Of a stretch of DNA of 64,000 bases, positions 1 to 7,841 are shown one piece after another; positions within the stretch are counted from its first letter, which is position 1, and each line of letters begins with the position of its first letter. Under the pieces are notes generated by a model. That model searched no databases. It was given only the letters and a program-made list of their open reading frames with translations, and was not told where the DNA came from. The DNA comes from Pseudomonas sp. efr-133-TYG-5 (lineage in GTDB: Bacteria > Pseudomonadota > Gammaproteobacteria > Pseudomonadales > Pseudomonadaceae): NCBI RefSeq assembly GCF_030209175.1, contig NZ_JARVSM010000010.1, positions 124,001-188,000 on the forward strand, written 5' to 3'. Position numbers and translations under genes: made by a program.

Positions 1-320
1 TGGCCTTCGATGAATGGCGCCTGGACATGGTCAGCCACCGGCTGTTCCACACCGACGGCGAGGAAGTGATTCTCTCCGGCGCCGACTTCGCCCTGCTCAA
101 GCTGTTCCTCGATCATCCGCAGGAAATCCTCGACCGCGACACCATCGGCAACGCCACCCGGGGCCGTGAACTGATGCCCCTCGATCGCATTGTCGACATG
201 GCCGTCAGCCGCCTGCGCCAGCGTCTGCGCGATACTGACAAGCCGCCTCGGCTGATTCGCACCGTGCGCGGCAGCGGCTATCAGTTGGCAGCCAATGTGG
301 TTGCCGGCAATGGTCACTGA
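1..320 (+). CDS. gltR: Response regulator GltR, C-terminal part (cut by window edge)
   Basis: This is the 3' end of an OmpR-family response regulator; the reading frame is open from base 3, so the start lies outside the window. What is visible is the winged-helix DNA-binding domain: FALLKLFLDHPQEILDR matches the first helices, and the ending LIRTVRGSGYQL is the wing typical of OmpR/PhoB proteins. It overlaps the histidine kinase gene by 11 bases, which implies translational coupling. Its place ahead of gtrS and the gts glucose transporter genes fits GltR, the activator of glucose uptake in Pseudomonas. The name rests on context plus family; the receiver domain cannot be seen. Confidence 0.85.
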   Translation, partial: AFDEWRLDMVSHRLFHTDGEEVILSGADFALLKLFLDHPQEILDRDTIGNATRGRELMPLDRIVDMAVSRLRQRLRDTDKPPRLIRTVRGSGYQLAANVVAGNGH

Positions 321-1779
321 GGCGCTGCGCAACCTCGCCGGCAAGGTGCCGATGCCGCGTTCGCTGCTCGGGCGCATGCTGCTGCTGACGTTGCTTGCGG
401 TGCTGTTCGCGCAGACGCTGTCGAGCGTGATCTGGGTTTCGCAACTGCGCGCCACCCAGCTCGAAGGCCTGGTCACCAGCGCCCGCAGCCTGGCGCATTC
501 GATGACCGCCAGCGTCAGCTACTTCCGGTCGCTGCCGGTGGCTTACCGGCCGCTGGTGCTCGATCAGTTGCGCAGCATGGGCGGCACCCGTTTCGTGGTG
601 ACCCTCAACGACAAGCCGCTGGGCATGGAAGTGCTGCCGGTGACGCCGCGCAAAGCGGCGGTGATGAAGGCCGTGGATGAAGTGCTGCGCCAGTCGCTGG
701 GGCATGACACCGATATTTCGGTGACCTTCGTCAGCCCCGAAGATCTGCGGATTTTCAATGCCGGGCTCAAGCTCGACGAACTGCCGCGCTCCTGGGCGCA
801 TTACGCGCTGACGCTGGAACCGGTGAACCCGCCGGTTCTGGTCACCCAGATTCAGATGGCTCCGGGCGAATGGCTGTACATCGCCTCGCTGCTGCCCGAG
901 CCTTACACCAGCCTGGAAGAGCAGGGCCTGCCGGCGCAGCAGGTGTGGTTCATCGTCCTCACCAGCGGCTTTCTGCTGCTGTTCATCGGCCTGCTGGTGC
1001 ACTGGCAGAGCCGGCCGCTCAAGCGTCTGGCGCGGGCGGCGCGGGATCTGTCGCTGGGGGCCGATGTCGAGCCAGTGGCCGAGGGCGGCGGCAGTGAAGT
1101 GGTCGAAGTGGGCCGCGCGTTCAACACCATGCGCGAACGCATCAGCCGCTACCTGACTGAGCGCAGCCAGTTGTTCAGCGCGATTTCGCATGACCTGCGG
1201 ACACCGATCACCCGTTTGCGCCTGCGTGTCGAACTGCTTGAGGACGAACAACTGCAAACCAAGTTCGGCCGCGATCTGGATGAGCTGGAGCTGCTGGTCA
1301 AAGGCGCGTTGCAATGCGTGAAGGACACCGACATCCACGAGAACATCGAGCCGGTGGATCTCAACCATGTGCTCGATTGCCTGGTGGAACCCTATCTGGC
1401 GCCGAACGGCAATGGCCGCGTGACCCAGCAGGGGCGGGCGCTGGCGGCGTATCCGGGCAAGCCGCTGGCGCTCAAGCGCTGCATCGGCAACCTGATCGAC
1501 AACGCGCTGAAGTACGGTTGGAACGCCCATCTGCACATCGACGACGATGAGAGCGCGTTTGTCCTGCACGTCGACGATGAAGGTCCTGGCGTGCCGGAGC
1601 AGCGGCTGGAGCAGGTGTTCGAGCCGCACTTTCGTCTCGCCGGGCAACAGCAGGGTTATGGCCTGGGCCTGGGGATCGCGCGCAACATCGCCCACAGCCA
1701 TGGCGGTGAGGTGACCTTGCAGAATCTGCGCGAGGGTGGCTTGCGGGTGACCTTGCAACTGCCGCGCAGTGTTGATTAG
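310..1779 (+). CDS. gtrS: Sensor histidine kinase GtrS
   Basis: This is the membrane histidine kinase partner of GltR. From the ATG at 310 it is 489 aa; an in-frame ATG at 295 would add five residues. The order is a transmembrane helix near residues 19-43, a periplasmic sensor of about 165 residues, a second helix near 212-233, HAMP, a dimerisation domain with the H box AISHDLRTPITRLR (His near 294), and an HATPase domain with NLIDNALKYG, DEGPGVPE and GLGLGIA. In Pseudomonas, GtrS senses 2-ketogluconate or 6-phosphogluconate and drives GltR control of glucose genes; that ligand knowledge comes from the family, not from this sequence. It overlaps the regulator gene. Confidence 0.88.
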   Translation: MVTEALRNLAGKVPMPRSLLGRMLLLTLLAVLFAQTLSSVIWVSQLRATQLEGLVTSARSLAHSMTASVSYFRSLPVAYRPLVLDQLRSMGGTRFVVTLNDKPLGMEVLPVTPRKAAVMKAVDEVLRQSLGHDTDISVTFVSPEDLRIFNAGLKLDELPRSWAHYALTLEPVNPPVLVTQIQMAPGEWLYIASLLPEPYTSLEEQGLPAQQVWFIVLTSGFLLLFIGLLVHWQSRPLKRLARAARDLSLGADVEPVAEGGGSEVVEVGRAFNTMRERISRYLTERSQLFSAISHDLRTPITRLRLRVELLEDEQLQTKFGRDLDELELLVKGALQCVKDTDIHENIEPVDLNHVLDCLVEPYLAPNGNGRVTQQGRALAAYPGKPLALKRCIGNLIDNALKYGWNAHLHIDDDESAFVLHVDDEGPGVPEQRLEQVFEPHFRLAGQQQGYGLGLGIARNIAHSHGGEVTLQNLREGGLRVTLQLPRSVD

Positions 1780-1797
1780 TCAGACCGCGTCAGGGTT

Positions 1798-1883
1798 CTT
1801 CGCGAGCAGGCTCGCTCCCACATTCGAGCGCATTCCTTCGGTTGAAAGGCGATCACCTTGTGGGAGCGAGCCTGCTCGCGAAG
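1798..1883. repeat. REP-type inverted repeat pair (gagcgagcctgctcgc class)
   Basis: Two arms of 25 bases (1798-1822 and 1859-1883) are perfect reverse complements around a 36-base spacer. The core cgcgagcaggctcgctccc recurs in several other gaps of this window. It lies just after gtrS, where it could act as a transcript end or stabilising hairpin. Confidence 0.85.
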
Positions 1884-1905
1884 ACAGGGTTCCATTCACC
1901 GCAAA

Positions 1906-1971
1906 TGTCACGGCTCAGTGACAAAACCCGCCCCCTTCGTTACAAGACCGCCCCGGCCCGTTGTTTAGACT
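1906..1971 (+). promoter_or_regulatory. Candidate GltR-type composite promoter of the AGE isomerase gene
   Basis: The order is TGTCAC, six bases, GTGACA (1918-1923), nine bases, CCCTTCGTTAC (1933-1943), 18 bases, then TGTTTAGACT (1962-1971) as a -10-like element. The same order with identical spacings stands ahead of gtsA at 3259-3324. GTGACA and GTTACA form a direct repeat 21 bp apart, as OmpR-family activators often use, with the second copy near -35. Assignment to GltR is inference from position. Confidence 0.55.
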
Positions 1972-1983
1972 GCCCGCAGTCAT

Positions 1984-1991
1984 AACAACAA
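1984..1991 (+). promoter_or_regulatory. Candidate Crc/Hfq (CA) motif, AGE isomerase leader
   Basis: AACAACAA fits the AANAANAA catabolite-activity motif and lies 12 bases before the ATG at 2004, overlapping the expected ribosome-binding zone. Function is inferred from known Pseudomonas Crc/Hfq targets. Confidence 0.5.
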
Positions 1992-2003
1992 AAAAGGCCA
2001 CCC

Positions 2004-3263
2004 ATGGACCAGTTCAATCCCGGCTTCAGCAGTTGGCTGAACGCCCCAGCCCATCAGCAGTGGCTTGCCGCCGAAGGCCTGCGCCTGCTGGCGTTCGCCA
2101 AGGCCTCGCGCCTGCCCGAGGGCTTCGCCAACCTCGACGAGCGCGGTCGACTCCAGGCTGGCGCACAAGCCGAAACCATGAACACCGCGCGCATGACCCA
2201 CAGCTTCGCCATGGCCCACATCCAGGGCTTGCCGGGGTTCGCCGAACTGGTCGACCACGGTGTCCAGGCCTTGCGCGGGCCGTTGCGCGATGCGCTGCAC
2301 GGCGGCTGGTTCGCCACCGCCGAGCACCGCGATGGCAACACCGGCAAGAACGCCTACCTGCATGCCTTCGTCGCGCTCGCGGCCAGCTCGGCGGTCGTCG
2401 CCCAGCGTCCCGGTGCGCAGGCGTTGCTCGATGACGCCATCGACATCATCGACACTTACTTCTGGAGCGAGGAAGAGGGCGCCATGCGCGAATCCTTCAA
2501 TCGCGACTGGCGTGAAGAGGAAGCCTATCGCGGCGCCAACAGCAACATGCACGCCACCGAAGCGTTCCTCGCCCTCGCCGACGTCACTGACGATCCGCGC
2601 TGGCTGGTGCGCGCCCAGCGTATCGTCGAGCGGGTGATCCACGGTCACGCTGCCGCCAACGGTTATCTGGTGATCGAGCACTTCGACCGCGACTGGCAAC
2701 CGCTGCGCGACTACAACCGCGACAACCCTGCCGACGGGTTCCGCCCCTACGGCACCACCCCGGGCCACGGTTTCGAATGGGCACGGCTGCTGCTGCACCT
2801 CGAGGCAGCGCGGGTCCAGGCCGGCATGCTGACGCCGGGCTGGCTGGCCGCCGATGCGCAAAAACTCTTCGAGCAAAACTGCCGCCACGGCTGGGACGTC
2901 GATGGCGCCCCGGGCATCGTCTACACCCTCGACTGGGACAACCAGGCGGTGGTGCGCCATCGTCTGCACTGGACCCACGCGGAAGCCAGCGCCGCCGCCA
3001 GCGCCTTGCTCAAGCGTACCGGCGAGGCCGGATACGAAGCCTGGTACCGGCTGTTCTGGGAATTCTGCGACGTGCATTTCATCGATCGCTGCGACGGCAG
3101 CTGGCACCACGAACTCGACCCGCACAATCGCCCGAGCGCCGATATCTGGGCGGGCAAACCGGATCTCTATCACGCCTGGCAAGCCGTGCTGATCCCTCGA
3201 CTACCCTTGTCGCCGAGCATGGCGACTGCTTTGGCACGGCTGTCTTGCGGCGTTCCTGTGTAA
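2004..3263 (+). CDS. AGE-family epimerase/isomerase (probable mannose isomerase)
   Basis: This is a 419-aa soluble protein of the N-acylglucosamine 2-epimerase (AGE) family, which are alpha6/alpha6 barrels acting on free sugars. Family-typical blocks are visible: TARMTHSFA near residue 58, HGGWFATAEHRDG, NSNMHATEAFLALAD, FRPYGTTPGHGFEWARLLL and HTEAS-like HWTHAEASAA near 325, which carry the expected catalytic histidines. Homologues beside glucose genes in Pseudomonas interconvert mannose and fructose, so a role feeding mannose into central metabolism is likely; the exact substrate is not readable. Its promoter resembles that of gtsA, and a CA motif precedes its start, so it is probably controlled with glucose uptake. 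Confidence 0.85.
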   Translation: MDQFNPGFSSWLNAPAHQQWLAAEGLRLLAFAKASRLPEGFANLDERGRLQAGAQAETMNTARMTHSFAMAHIQGLPGFAELVDHGVQALRGPLRDALHGGWFATAEHRDGNTGKNAYLHAFVALAASSAVVAQRPGAQALLDDAIDIIDTYFWSEEEGAMRESFNRDWREEEAYRGANSNMHATEAFLALADVTDDPRWLVRAQRIVERVIHGHAAANGYLVIEHFDRDWQPLRDYNRDNPADGFRPYGTTPGHGFEWARLLLHLEAARVQAGMLTPGWLAADAQKLFEQNCRHGWDVDGAPGIVYTLDWDNQAVVRHRLHWTHAEASAAASALLKRTGEAGYEAWYRLFWEFCDVHFIDRCDGSWHHELDPHNRPSADIWAGKPDLYHAWQAVLIPRLPLSPSMATALARLSCGVPV

Positions 3264-3324
3264 CCATGTGGTGACATTCGCGCGTCCCTTCGTTACCTGC
3301 GAAGGCAAACGTCCTGTTTAAACT
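3259..3324 (+). promoter_or_regulatory. Candidate GltR-type composite promoter of gtsA
   Basis: It repeats the layout at 1906-1971: TGTAAC, six bases, GTGACA (3271-3276), nine bases, CCCTTCGTTAC (3286-3296), 18 bases, TGTTTAAACT (3315-3324). The part before 3264 overlaps the end of the AGE gene. The -10-like TAAACT predicts a start near 3331 and a leader of about 50 bases. Confidence 0.55.
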
Positions 3325-3357
3325 CCCGTGCAGCGCAAGCACCAGACTTGCATGCAT

Positions 3358-3368
3358 AACAACAAGAA
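3358..3368 (+). promoter_or_regulatory. Candidate Crc/Hfq (CA) motif, gtsA leader
   Basis: Two overlapping AANAANAA matches (AACAACAA and AACAAGAA) run into the ribosome-binding site AAAGG ahead of the ATG at 3382. Binding would hide the ribosome site; this is inference from the motif. Confidence 0.5.
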
Positions 3369-3381
3369 AGGTACATCTCAG

Positions 3382-4683
3382 ATGAATGCGATTTCTCGCC
3401 TCGCTACTGTCATTTCTGTCGCCTCCCTGTTCCCGCTCGCTGTGCTGCCCCTGAGTGTTTCCGCTGCCGACTCCAAAGGTTCGGTGGAAGTTGTGCATTG
3501 GTGGACGTCTGGTGGCGAAAAAGCCGCCGTCGATGTCCTCAAGGCGCAAGTCGAAAAAGACGGCTTTACCTGGAAAGACGGCGCTGTCGCCGGCGGTGGC
3601 GGTGCGACTGCCATGACCGTGCTGAAAAGCCGCGCCGTTGCCGGCAACCCGCCAGGCGTGGCCCAGATCAAGGGCCCGGACATCCAGGAATGGGCCTCCA
3701 CCGGCCTGCTCGACACCGACGTCCTGAAGGACGTTGCGAAGCAGGAGAAGTGGGACAGTCTGCTCGACAAGAAAGTCTCCGATACCGTCAAGTACGAGGG
3801 TGACTACGTGGCCGTGCCGGTGAACATTCACCGGGTGAACTGGCTGTGGATCAACCCGGAAGTGTTCAAGAAAGCCGGTATCACCAAGAACCCGACCACC
3901 CTCGAAGAATTCTACGCCGCCGGTGACAAGCTCAAGGCTGCCGGTTTCATCCCGCTCGCCCACGGTGGCCAGCCTTGGCAGGACAGCACCGTGTTCGAAG
4001 CGGTGGTGCTCTCGGTGATGGGTGTCGATGGCTACAAGAAAGCCCTGGTTGACCTCGACAACGCCGCGCTGACCGGCCCGGACATGGTCAAGGCGCTGAC
4101 CGAGCTGAAGAAGGTCGCGACCTACATGGACGTCGACGGCAAGGGCCAGGACTGGAACCTGGAAGCGGCCAAGGTCATCAACGGCAAGGCCGGCATGCAG
4201 ATCATGGGTGACTGGGCCAAGTCCGAATGGACCGCCGCCAAGAAAGTCGCCGGCAAGGACTACGAGTGCGTAGCGTTCCCGGGCACCGACAAGGCGTTCA
4301 CCTACAACATCGACTCGCTGGCGGTGTTCAAGCAGAAAGACGCAGGCACTGCGGCCGGTCAGCAGGACATCGCCAAGGTCGTGCTGGGTGAAAACTTCCA
4401 GAAAGTCTTCAGCATCAACAAGGGCTCGATCCCGGTGCGTAACGACATGCTCGCCGACATGGGCAAGTACGGTTTCGACTCCTGCGCCCAGACCGCCGCC
4501 AAGGACTTCCTGGCAGACGCCAAGTCCGGTGGCCTGCAGCCGAGCATGGCGCACAACATGGCCACCACGCTGGCGGTGCAGGGCGCGTTCTTTGACGTAG
4601 TGACCAACTACATCAACGACCCGAAAGCCGACCCGGCCGACGCGGCGAAGAAACTTGGCGCGGCGATTCAGTCGGCCAAATAG
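3382..4683 (+). CDS. gtsA: Glucose/mannose ABC transporter substrate-binding protein GtsA
   Basis: This is the periplasmic sugar-binding protein of the CUT1-type glucose transporter, 433 aa from the ATG at 3382. That start follows AAGAAAGG and gives a clean signal peptide (MNAISRLATVISVASLF, cleavage after SVSA); an upstream in-frame ATG at 3328 would put charged residues before it. The mature protein begins SVEVVHWWTSGGEKAA, the classic start of family-1 solute-binding proteins. It leads the gtsA-gtsB-gtsC-gtsD-oprB set. A stable hairpin follows its stop codon, which probably keeps this transcript segment more abundant than the permease segments. Confidence 0.95.
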   Translation: MNAISRLATVISVASLFPLAVLPLSVSAADSKGSVEVVHWWTSGGEKAAVDVLKAQVEKDGFTWKDGAVAGGGGATAMTVLKSRAVAGNPPGVAQIKGPDIQEWASTGLLDTDVLKDVAKQEKWDSLLDKKVSDTVKYEGDYVAVPVNIHRVNWLWINPEVFKKAGITKNPTTLEEFYAAGDKLKAAGFIPLAHGGQPWQDSTVFEAVVLSVMGVDGYKKALVDLDNAALTGPDMVKALTELKKVATYMDVDGKGQDWNLEAAKVINGKAGMQIMGDWAKSEWTAAKKVAGKDYECVAFPGTDKAFTYNIDSLAVFKQKDAGTAAGQQDIAKVVLGENFQKVFSINKGSIPVRNDMLADMGKYGFDSCAQTAAKDFLADAKSGGLQPSMAHNMATTLAVQGAFFDVVTNYINDPKADPADAAKKLGAAIQSAK

Positions 4684-4708
4684 GCGATAGCGACGAGCTA
4701 CAAGCGAC

Positions 4709-4750
4709 GAGCTGCAAGATAAGAGCGCTGCTCTGTTTGTCTTGCAGCTC
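4709..4750 (+). other. Intercistronic hairpin between gtsA and gtsB
   Basis: An 11-base perfect stem (4709-4719 with 4740-4750) encloses a smaller AGAGC/GCTCT stem. It lies 25 bases after gtsA and lacks a U-run, so it looks like a processing or stabilising structure, not a full terminator. The flanking cgagct-cgcagct repeats also suggest a degenerate repeat element. Confidence 0.6.
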
Positions 4751-4791
4751 GCAGCTCGCAGCTGCTCTTCTCTTCTTTTATGGATTTCCCC

Positions 4792-5700
4792 ATGAGTTCT
4801 GTTGCTGTGTTCAGCAAGGCCTCGCCGTTCGATGCACTGCAACGCTGGCTACCGAAACTGGTACTGGCTCCGAGCATGTTCATCGTCCTGGTGGGCTTCT
4901 ATGGCTATATCCTGTGGACGTTCGTCCTGTCGTTCACCACCTCGACGTTCCTGCCGACCTACAAGTGGGCCGGCCTGGCGCAATACGCGCGGCTGTTCGA
5001 CAACGACCGCTGGTGGGTGGCGAGCAAGAACCTGGCGCTGTTCGGCGGCATGTTCATCGGCATTACCCTGGTGATCGGCGTACTGCTGGCGGTGTTCCTC
5101 GACCAGCGCATCCGTCGCGAAGGTTTCATTCGCACCATTTACCTGTACCCGATGGCGCTCTCGATGATCGTCACCGGTACCGCGTGGAAATGGCTGCTCA
5201 ACCCGGGCATGGGCCTGGACAAATTGCTGCGTGACTGGGGCTGGGAAGGCTTCCGCCTGGACTGGCTGATCGACCCGGACCGCGTCGTCTACTGCCTGGT
5301 GATCGCGGCCGTGTGGCAAGCCTCGGGCTTCATCATGGCGATGTTCCTCGCCGGCCTGCGGGGTGTCGATCAGTCGATCATCCGCGCCGCGCAGATCGAC
5401 GGCGCAAGCATGCCGACCATCTACTGGAAAGTGGTGCTGCCGAGCCTGCGTCCGGTGTTCTTCAGTGCGGTGATGATCCTCGCCCACATCGCGATCAAGA
5501 GCTTCGACCTGGTCGCCGCCATGACCGCCGGCGGTCCGGGTTACTCCTCCGACCTGCCCGCGATGTTCATGTATTCCTTCACCTTCAGTCGCGGCCAGAT
5601 GGGCATGGGCTCGGCCAGTGCGATTCTGATGCTCGGTGCGATTCTCGCGATCATCGTGCCTTACCTGTACTCCGAGCTGAGGACCAAGCGTCATGACTAG
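4792..5700 (+). CDS. gtsB: Glucose ABC transporter permease GtsB
   Basis: This is one of two inner-membrane permeases of the glucose transporter, 302 aa from the ATG at 4792, which has a GGA seven bases upstream; the ATG at 4780 is the alternative. Six membrane segments are evident, the first near residues 20-45 (VLAPSMFIVLVGFYGYIL). The EAA loop that docks the ATPase is seen as IRAAQIDGASMPTIYWKVVLP near residue 200. The family is MalF/UgpA-like. It overlaps gtsC by eight bases. Confidence 0.93.
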   Translation: MSSVAVFSKASPFDALQRWLPKLVLAPSMFIVLVGFYGYILWTFVLSFTTSTFLPTYKWAGLAQYARLFDNDRWWVASKNLALFGGMFIGITLVIGVLLAVFLDQRIRREGFIRTIYLYPMALSMIVTGTAWKWLLNPGMGLDKLLRDWGWEGFRLDWLIDPDRVVYCLVIAAVWQASGFIMAMFLAGLRGVDQSIIRAAQIDGASMPTIYWKVVLPSLRPVFFSAVMILAHIAIKSFDLVAAMTAGGPGYSSDLPAMFMYSFTFSRGQMGMGSASAILMLGAILAIIVPYLYSELRTKRHD

Positions 5701-6538
5701 TCTCGCTGCCAAACCCGCCATCAGCCTGAGTCGCATCGCGATCTACGCGGTGCTGATCCTCGCGGTCCTGCTGTACCTGGTGCCGCTGGTGGTGATGTTG
5801 CTGACCAGCTTCAAGACCCCGGAAGACATCAGCACCGGCAACCTGCTGAGCTGGCCGACCGTGGTCAGCGGCATCGGCTGGGTCAAGGCCTGGGCCACTG
5901 TCGACGGTTATTTCTGGAACTCGATCAAGATCACCGTGCCAGCGGTGCTGATCTCCACCGCCATCGGTGCGCTCAACGGTTACGTGCTGTCGATGTGGCG
6001 CTTCCGCGGTTCGCAGCTGTTCTTCGGCCTGCTGCTGTTCGGCTGCTTCCTGCCGTTCCAGACCGTGCTGCTGCCGGCCTCGTTCACTCTCGGCAAGATG
6101 GGCCTGGCCAGCACCACCACCGGCCTGGTGTTTGTCCACGTGGTCTACGGCCTGGCGTTCACCACGCTGTTCTTCCGCAACTACTACGTGAGCATTCCCG
6201 ATGCGCTGGTGAAGGCCGCGCGCCTGGACGGTGCGGGGTTCTTCACGATTTTCCGCCGCATCATTCTGCCGATGTCGACGCCGATCATCATGGTCTGCCT
6301 GATCTGGCAGTTCACCCAGATCTGGAACGACTTCCTGTTCGGCGTGGTGTTCTCCAGCGGTGATTCGCAACCCATCACCGTGGCGCTGAACAACCTGGTC
6401 AACACCAGTACCGGGGCCAAGGAATACAACGTGGACATGGCAGCGGCGATGATCGCCGGGCTGCCGACCCTGCTGGTCTATGTGGTCGCAGGCAAGTATT
6501 TCGTGCGCGGGCTGACAGCCGGCGCAGTCAAGGGGTAA
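5693..6538 (+). CDS. gtsC: Glucose ABC transporter permease GtsC
   Basis: This is the second permease, 281 aa, MalG-like. The first membrane helix lies near residues 13-37 (AIYAVLILAVLLYLVPLVV), and the EAA loop is ALVKAARLDGAGFFTIFRR followed by IILP near residue 175-198. It pairs with GtsB in the inner membrane and with two GtsD subunits. The eight-base overlap with gtsB and the two-base gap to gtsD show tight co-translation, as expected for equal stoichiometry of channel subunits. Confidence 0.93.
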   Translation: MTSLAAKPAISLSRIAIYAVLILAVLLYLVPLVVMLLTSFKTPEDISTGNLLSWPTVVSGIGWVKAWATVDGYFWNSIKITVPAVLISTAIGALNGYVLSMWRFRGSQLFFGLLLFGCFLPFQTVLLPASFTLGKMGLASTTTGLVFVHVVYGLAFTTLFFRNYYVSIPDALVKAARLDGAGFFTIFRRIILPMSTPIIMVCLIWQFTQIWNDFLFGVVFSSGDSQPITVALNNLVNTSTGAKEYNVDMAAAMIAGLPTLLVYVVAGKYFVRGLTAGAVKG

Positions 6539-6540
6539 TC

Positions 6541-7701
6541 ATGGCTACGCTCGAACTTCGCAACGTCAACAAGACCTACGGTGCCGGCCTGCCGGACACC
6601 CTGAAGAACATCGAACTGTCGATCAAGGACGGTGAGTTCCTGATCCTCGTCGGCCCGTCGGGCTGCGGCAAGTCGACCCTGATGAACTGCATCGCCGGCC
6701 TCGAGACCATCACCGGTGGCGCGATCATGATCGGCGACCAGGACGTCAGCGGCATGAGCCCGAAGGATCGCGACATCGCCATGGTGTTCCAGTCCTACGC
6801 GCTGTACCCGACCATGAGCGTGCGCGAGAACATCGAGTTCGGCCTGAAGATCCGCAAGATGAGCCAGGCTGCCATCGACGAGGAAGTCGCCCGCGTCGCC
6901 AAACTGCTGCAGATCGAGCACCTGCTCAATCGCAAGCCGGGCCAGCTCTCCGGTGGTCAGCAACAGCGCGTGGCGATGGGCCGTGCCCTGGCGCGGCGGC
7001 CGAAGATCTATCTGTTCGACGAACCGCTGTCCAACCTCGACGCCAAGCTGCGCGTGGAGATGCGCACGGAAATGAAACTGATGCACCAGCGTCTGAAAAC
7101 CACCACGGTCTACGTGACCCACGACCAGATCGAAGCGATGACCCTGGGCGACAAAGTGGCGGTGATGAAGGACGGCATCATCCAGCAGTTCGGAACGCCG
7201 AAAGAAATCTACAACGACCCGGCCAACCTGTTCGTGGCGAGCTTCATCGGCTCGCCACCGATGAACTTCATCCCGCTGCGCCTGCAACGCAAGGACGGCC
7301 GCCTGCTGGCGCTGCTCGACAGCGGCCAGGCGCGTTGCGAATTGCCGATGGGCATGCAGGACGCCGGTCTCGAAGATCGCGAAGTGATCCTCGGCCTGCG
7401 CCCGGAACAGATTGCCCTGGGCAGCGGCGAGGGCAATGGCCTGCCGAGCATCAAGGCCGAAGTGCAGGTCACCGAGCCGACCGGTCCGGACACCCTGGTG
7501 TTCGTCAACCTCAACGACACCAAGGTCTGCTGCCGTCTGGCGCCGGACGTGGCGCCGCAGGTAGGCGAGACCCTGACCTTGCAGTTCGATCCGTCGAAAG
7601 TGTTGTTGTTCGATGCCAAGACCGGCGAGCGCCTGGGCGTTGCGGGCCAGGTGCAAGCCGAAGCGCGGTCTGCCAACGTCGCGCAATTCAAAGGCCGGTA
7701 A
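6541..7701 (+). CDS. gtsD: Glucose ABC transporter ATPase GtsD
   Basis: This is the MalK/UgpC-type ATPase, 386 aa. Visible motifs are Walker A GPSGCGKST (near residue 38), the Q loop MVFQSYALYP, signature LSGGQQQR, Walker B IYLFDEPLSNLD and the switch THDQIEAMTLGD. After about residue 240 comes the C-terminal TOBE/OB regulatory domain, with LGLRPEQI, typical of MalK-like proteins. It powers GtsBC. It is the last cytoplasmic component before oprB, from which it is separated by 140 bases containing a degenerate REP half and a small inverted repeat. Confidence 0.94.
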   Translation: MATLELRNVNKTYGAGLPDTLKNIELSIKDGEFLILVGPSGCGKSTLMNCIAGLETITGGAIMIGDQDVSGMSPKDRDIAMVFQSYALYPTMSVRENIEFGLKIRKMSQAAIDEEVARVAKLLQIEHLLNRKPGQLSGGQQQRVAMGRALARRPKIYLFDEPLSNLDAKLRVEMRTEMKLMHQRLKTTTVYVTHDQIEAMTLGDKVAVMKDGIIQQFGTPKEIYNDPANLFVASFIGSPPMNFIPLRLQRKDGRLLALLDSGQARCELPMGMQDAGLEDREVILGLRPEQIALGSGEGNGLPSIKAEVQVTEPTGPDTLVFVNLNDTKVCCRLAPDVAPQVGETLTLQFDPSKVLLFDAKTGERLGVAGQVQAEARSANVAQFKGR

Positions 7702-7817
7702 GCCAATCAAGGTTGGAATGCAGTCATGTGGGAGCTGGATTCCACAGGGGAGCACGCGGTGGATTGCCTGTAATCCATCGCACTTTATGTAAACCGCGTT
7801 GGAAAAAAACAGTTAAT

Positions 7818-7825
7818 AACAATAA
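7818..7825 (+). promoter_or_regulatory. Candidate Crc/Hfq (CA) motif, oprB leader
   Basis: AACAATAA fits AANAANAA and lies 16 bases before the oprB ATG, just upstream of the GAGG ribosome-binding site. Same reasoning as for gtsA. Confidence 0.45.
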
Positions 7826-7841
7826 AGACGAGGATGTAGGG

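Noticed and set aside
205..1758. 517-codon reverse frame over gltR/gtrS, and similar long reverse frames over gts, oprB, fadD and glpQ
   Set aside because: High GC gives long open antisense frames. These lack ribosome sites and motifs, while the other strand encodes clear proteins.
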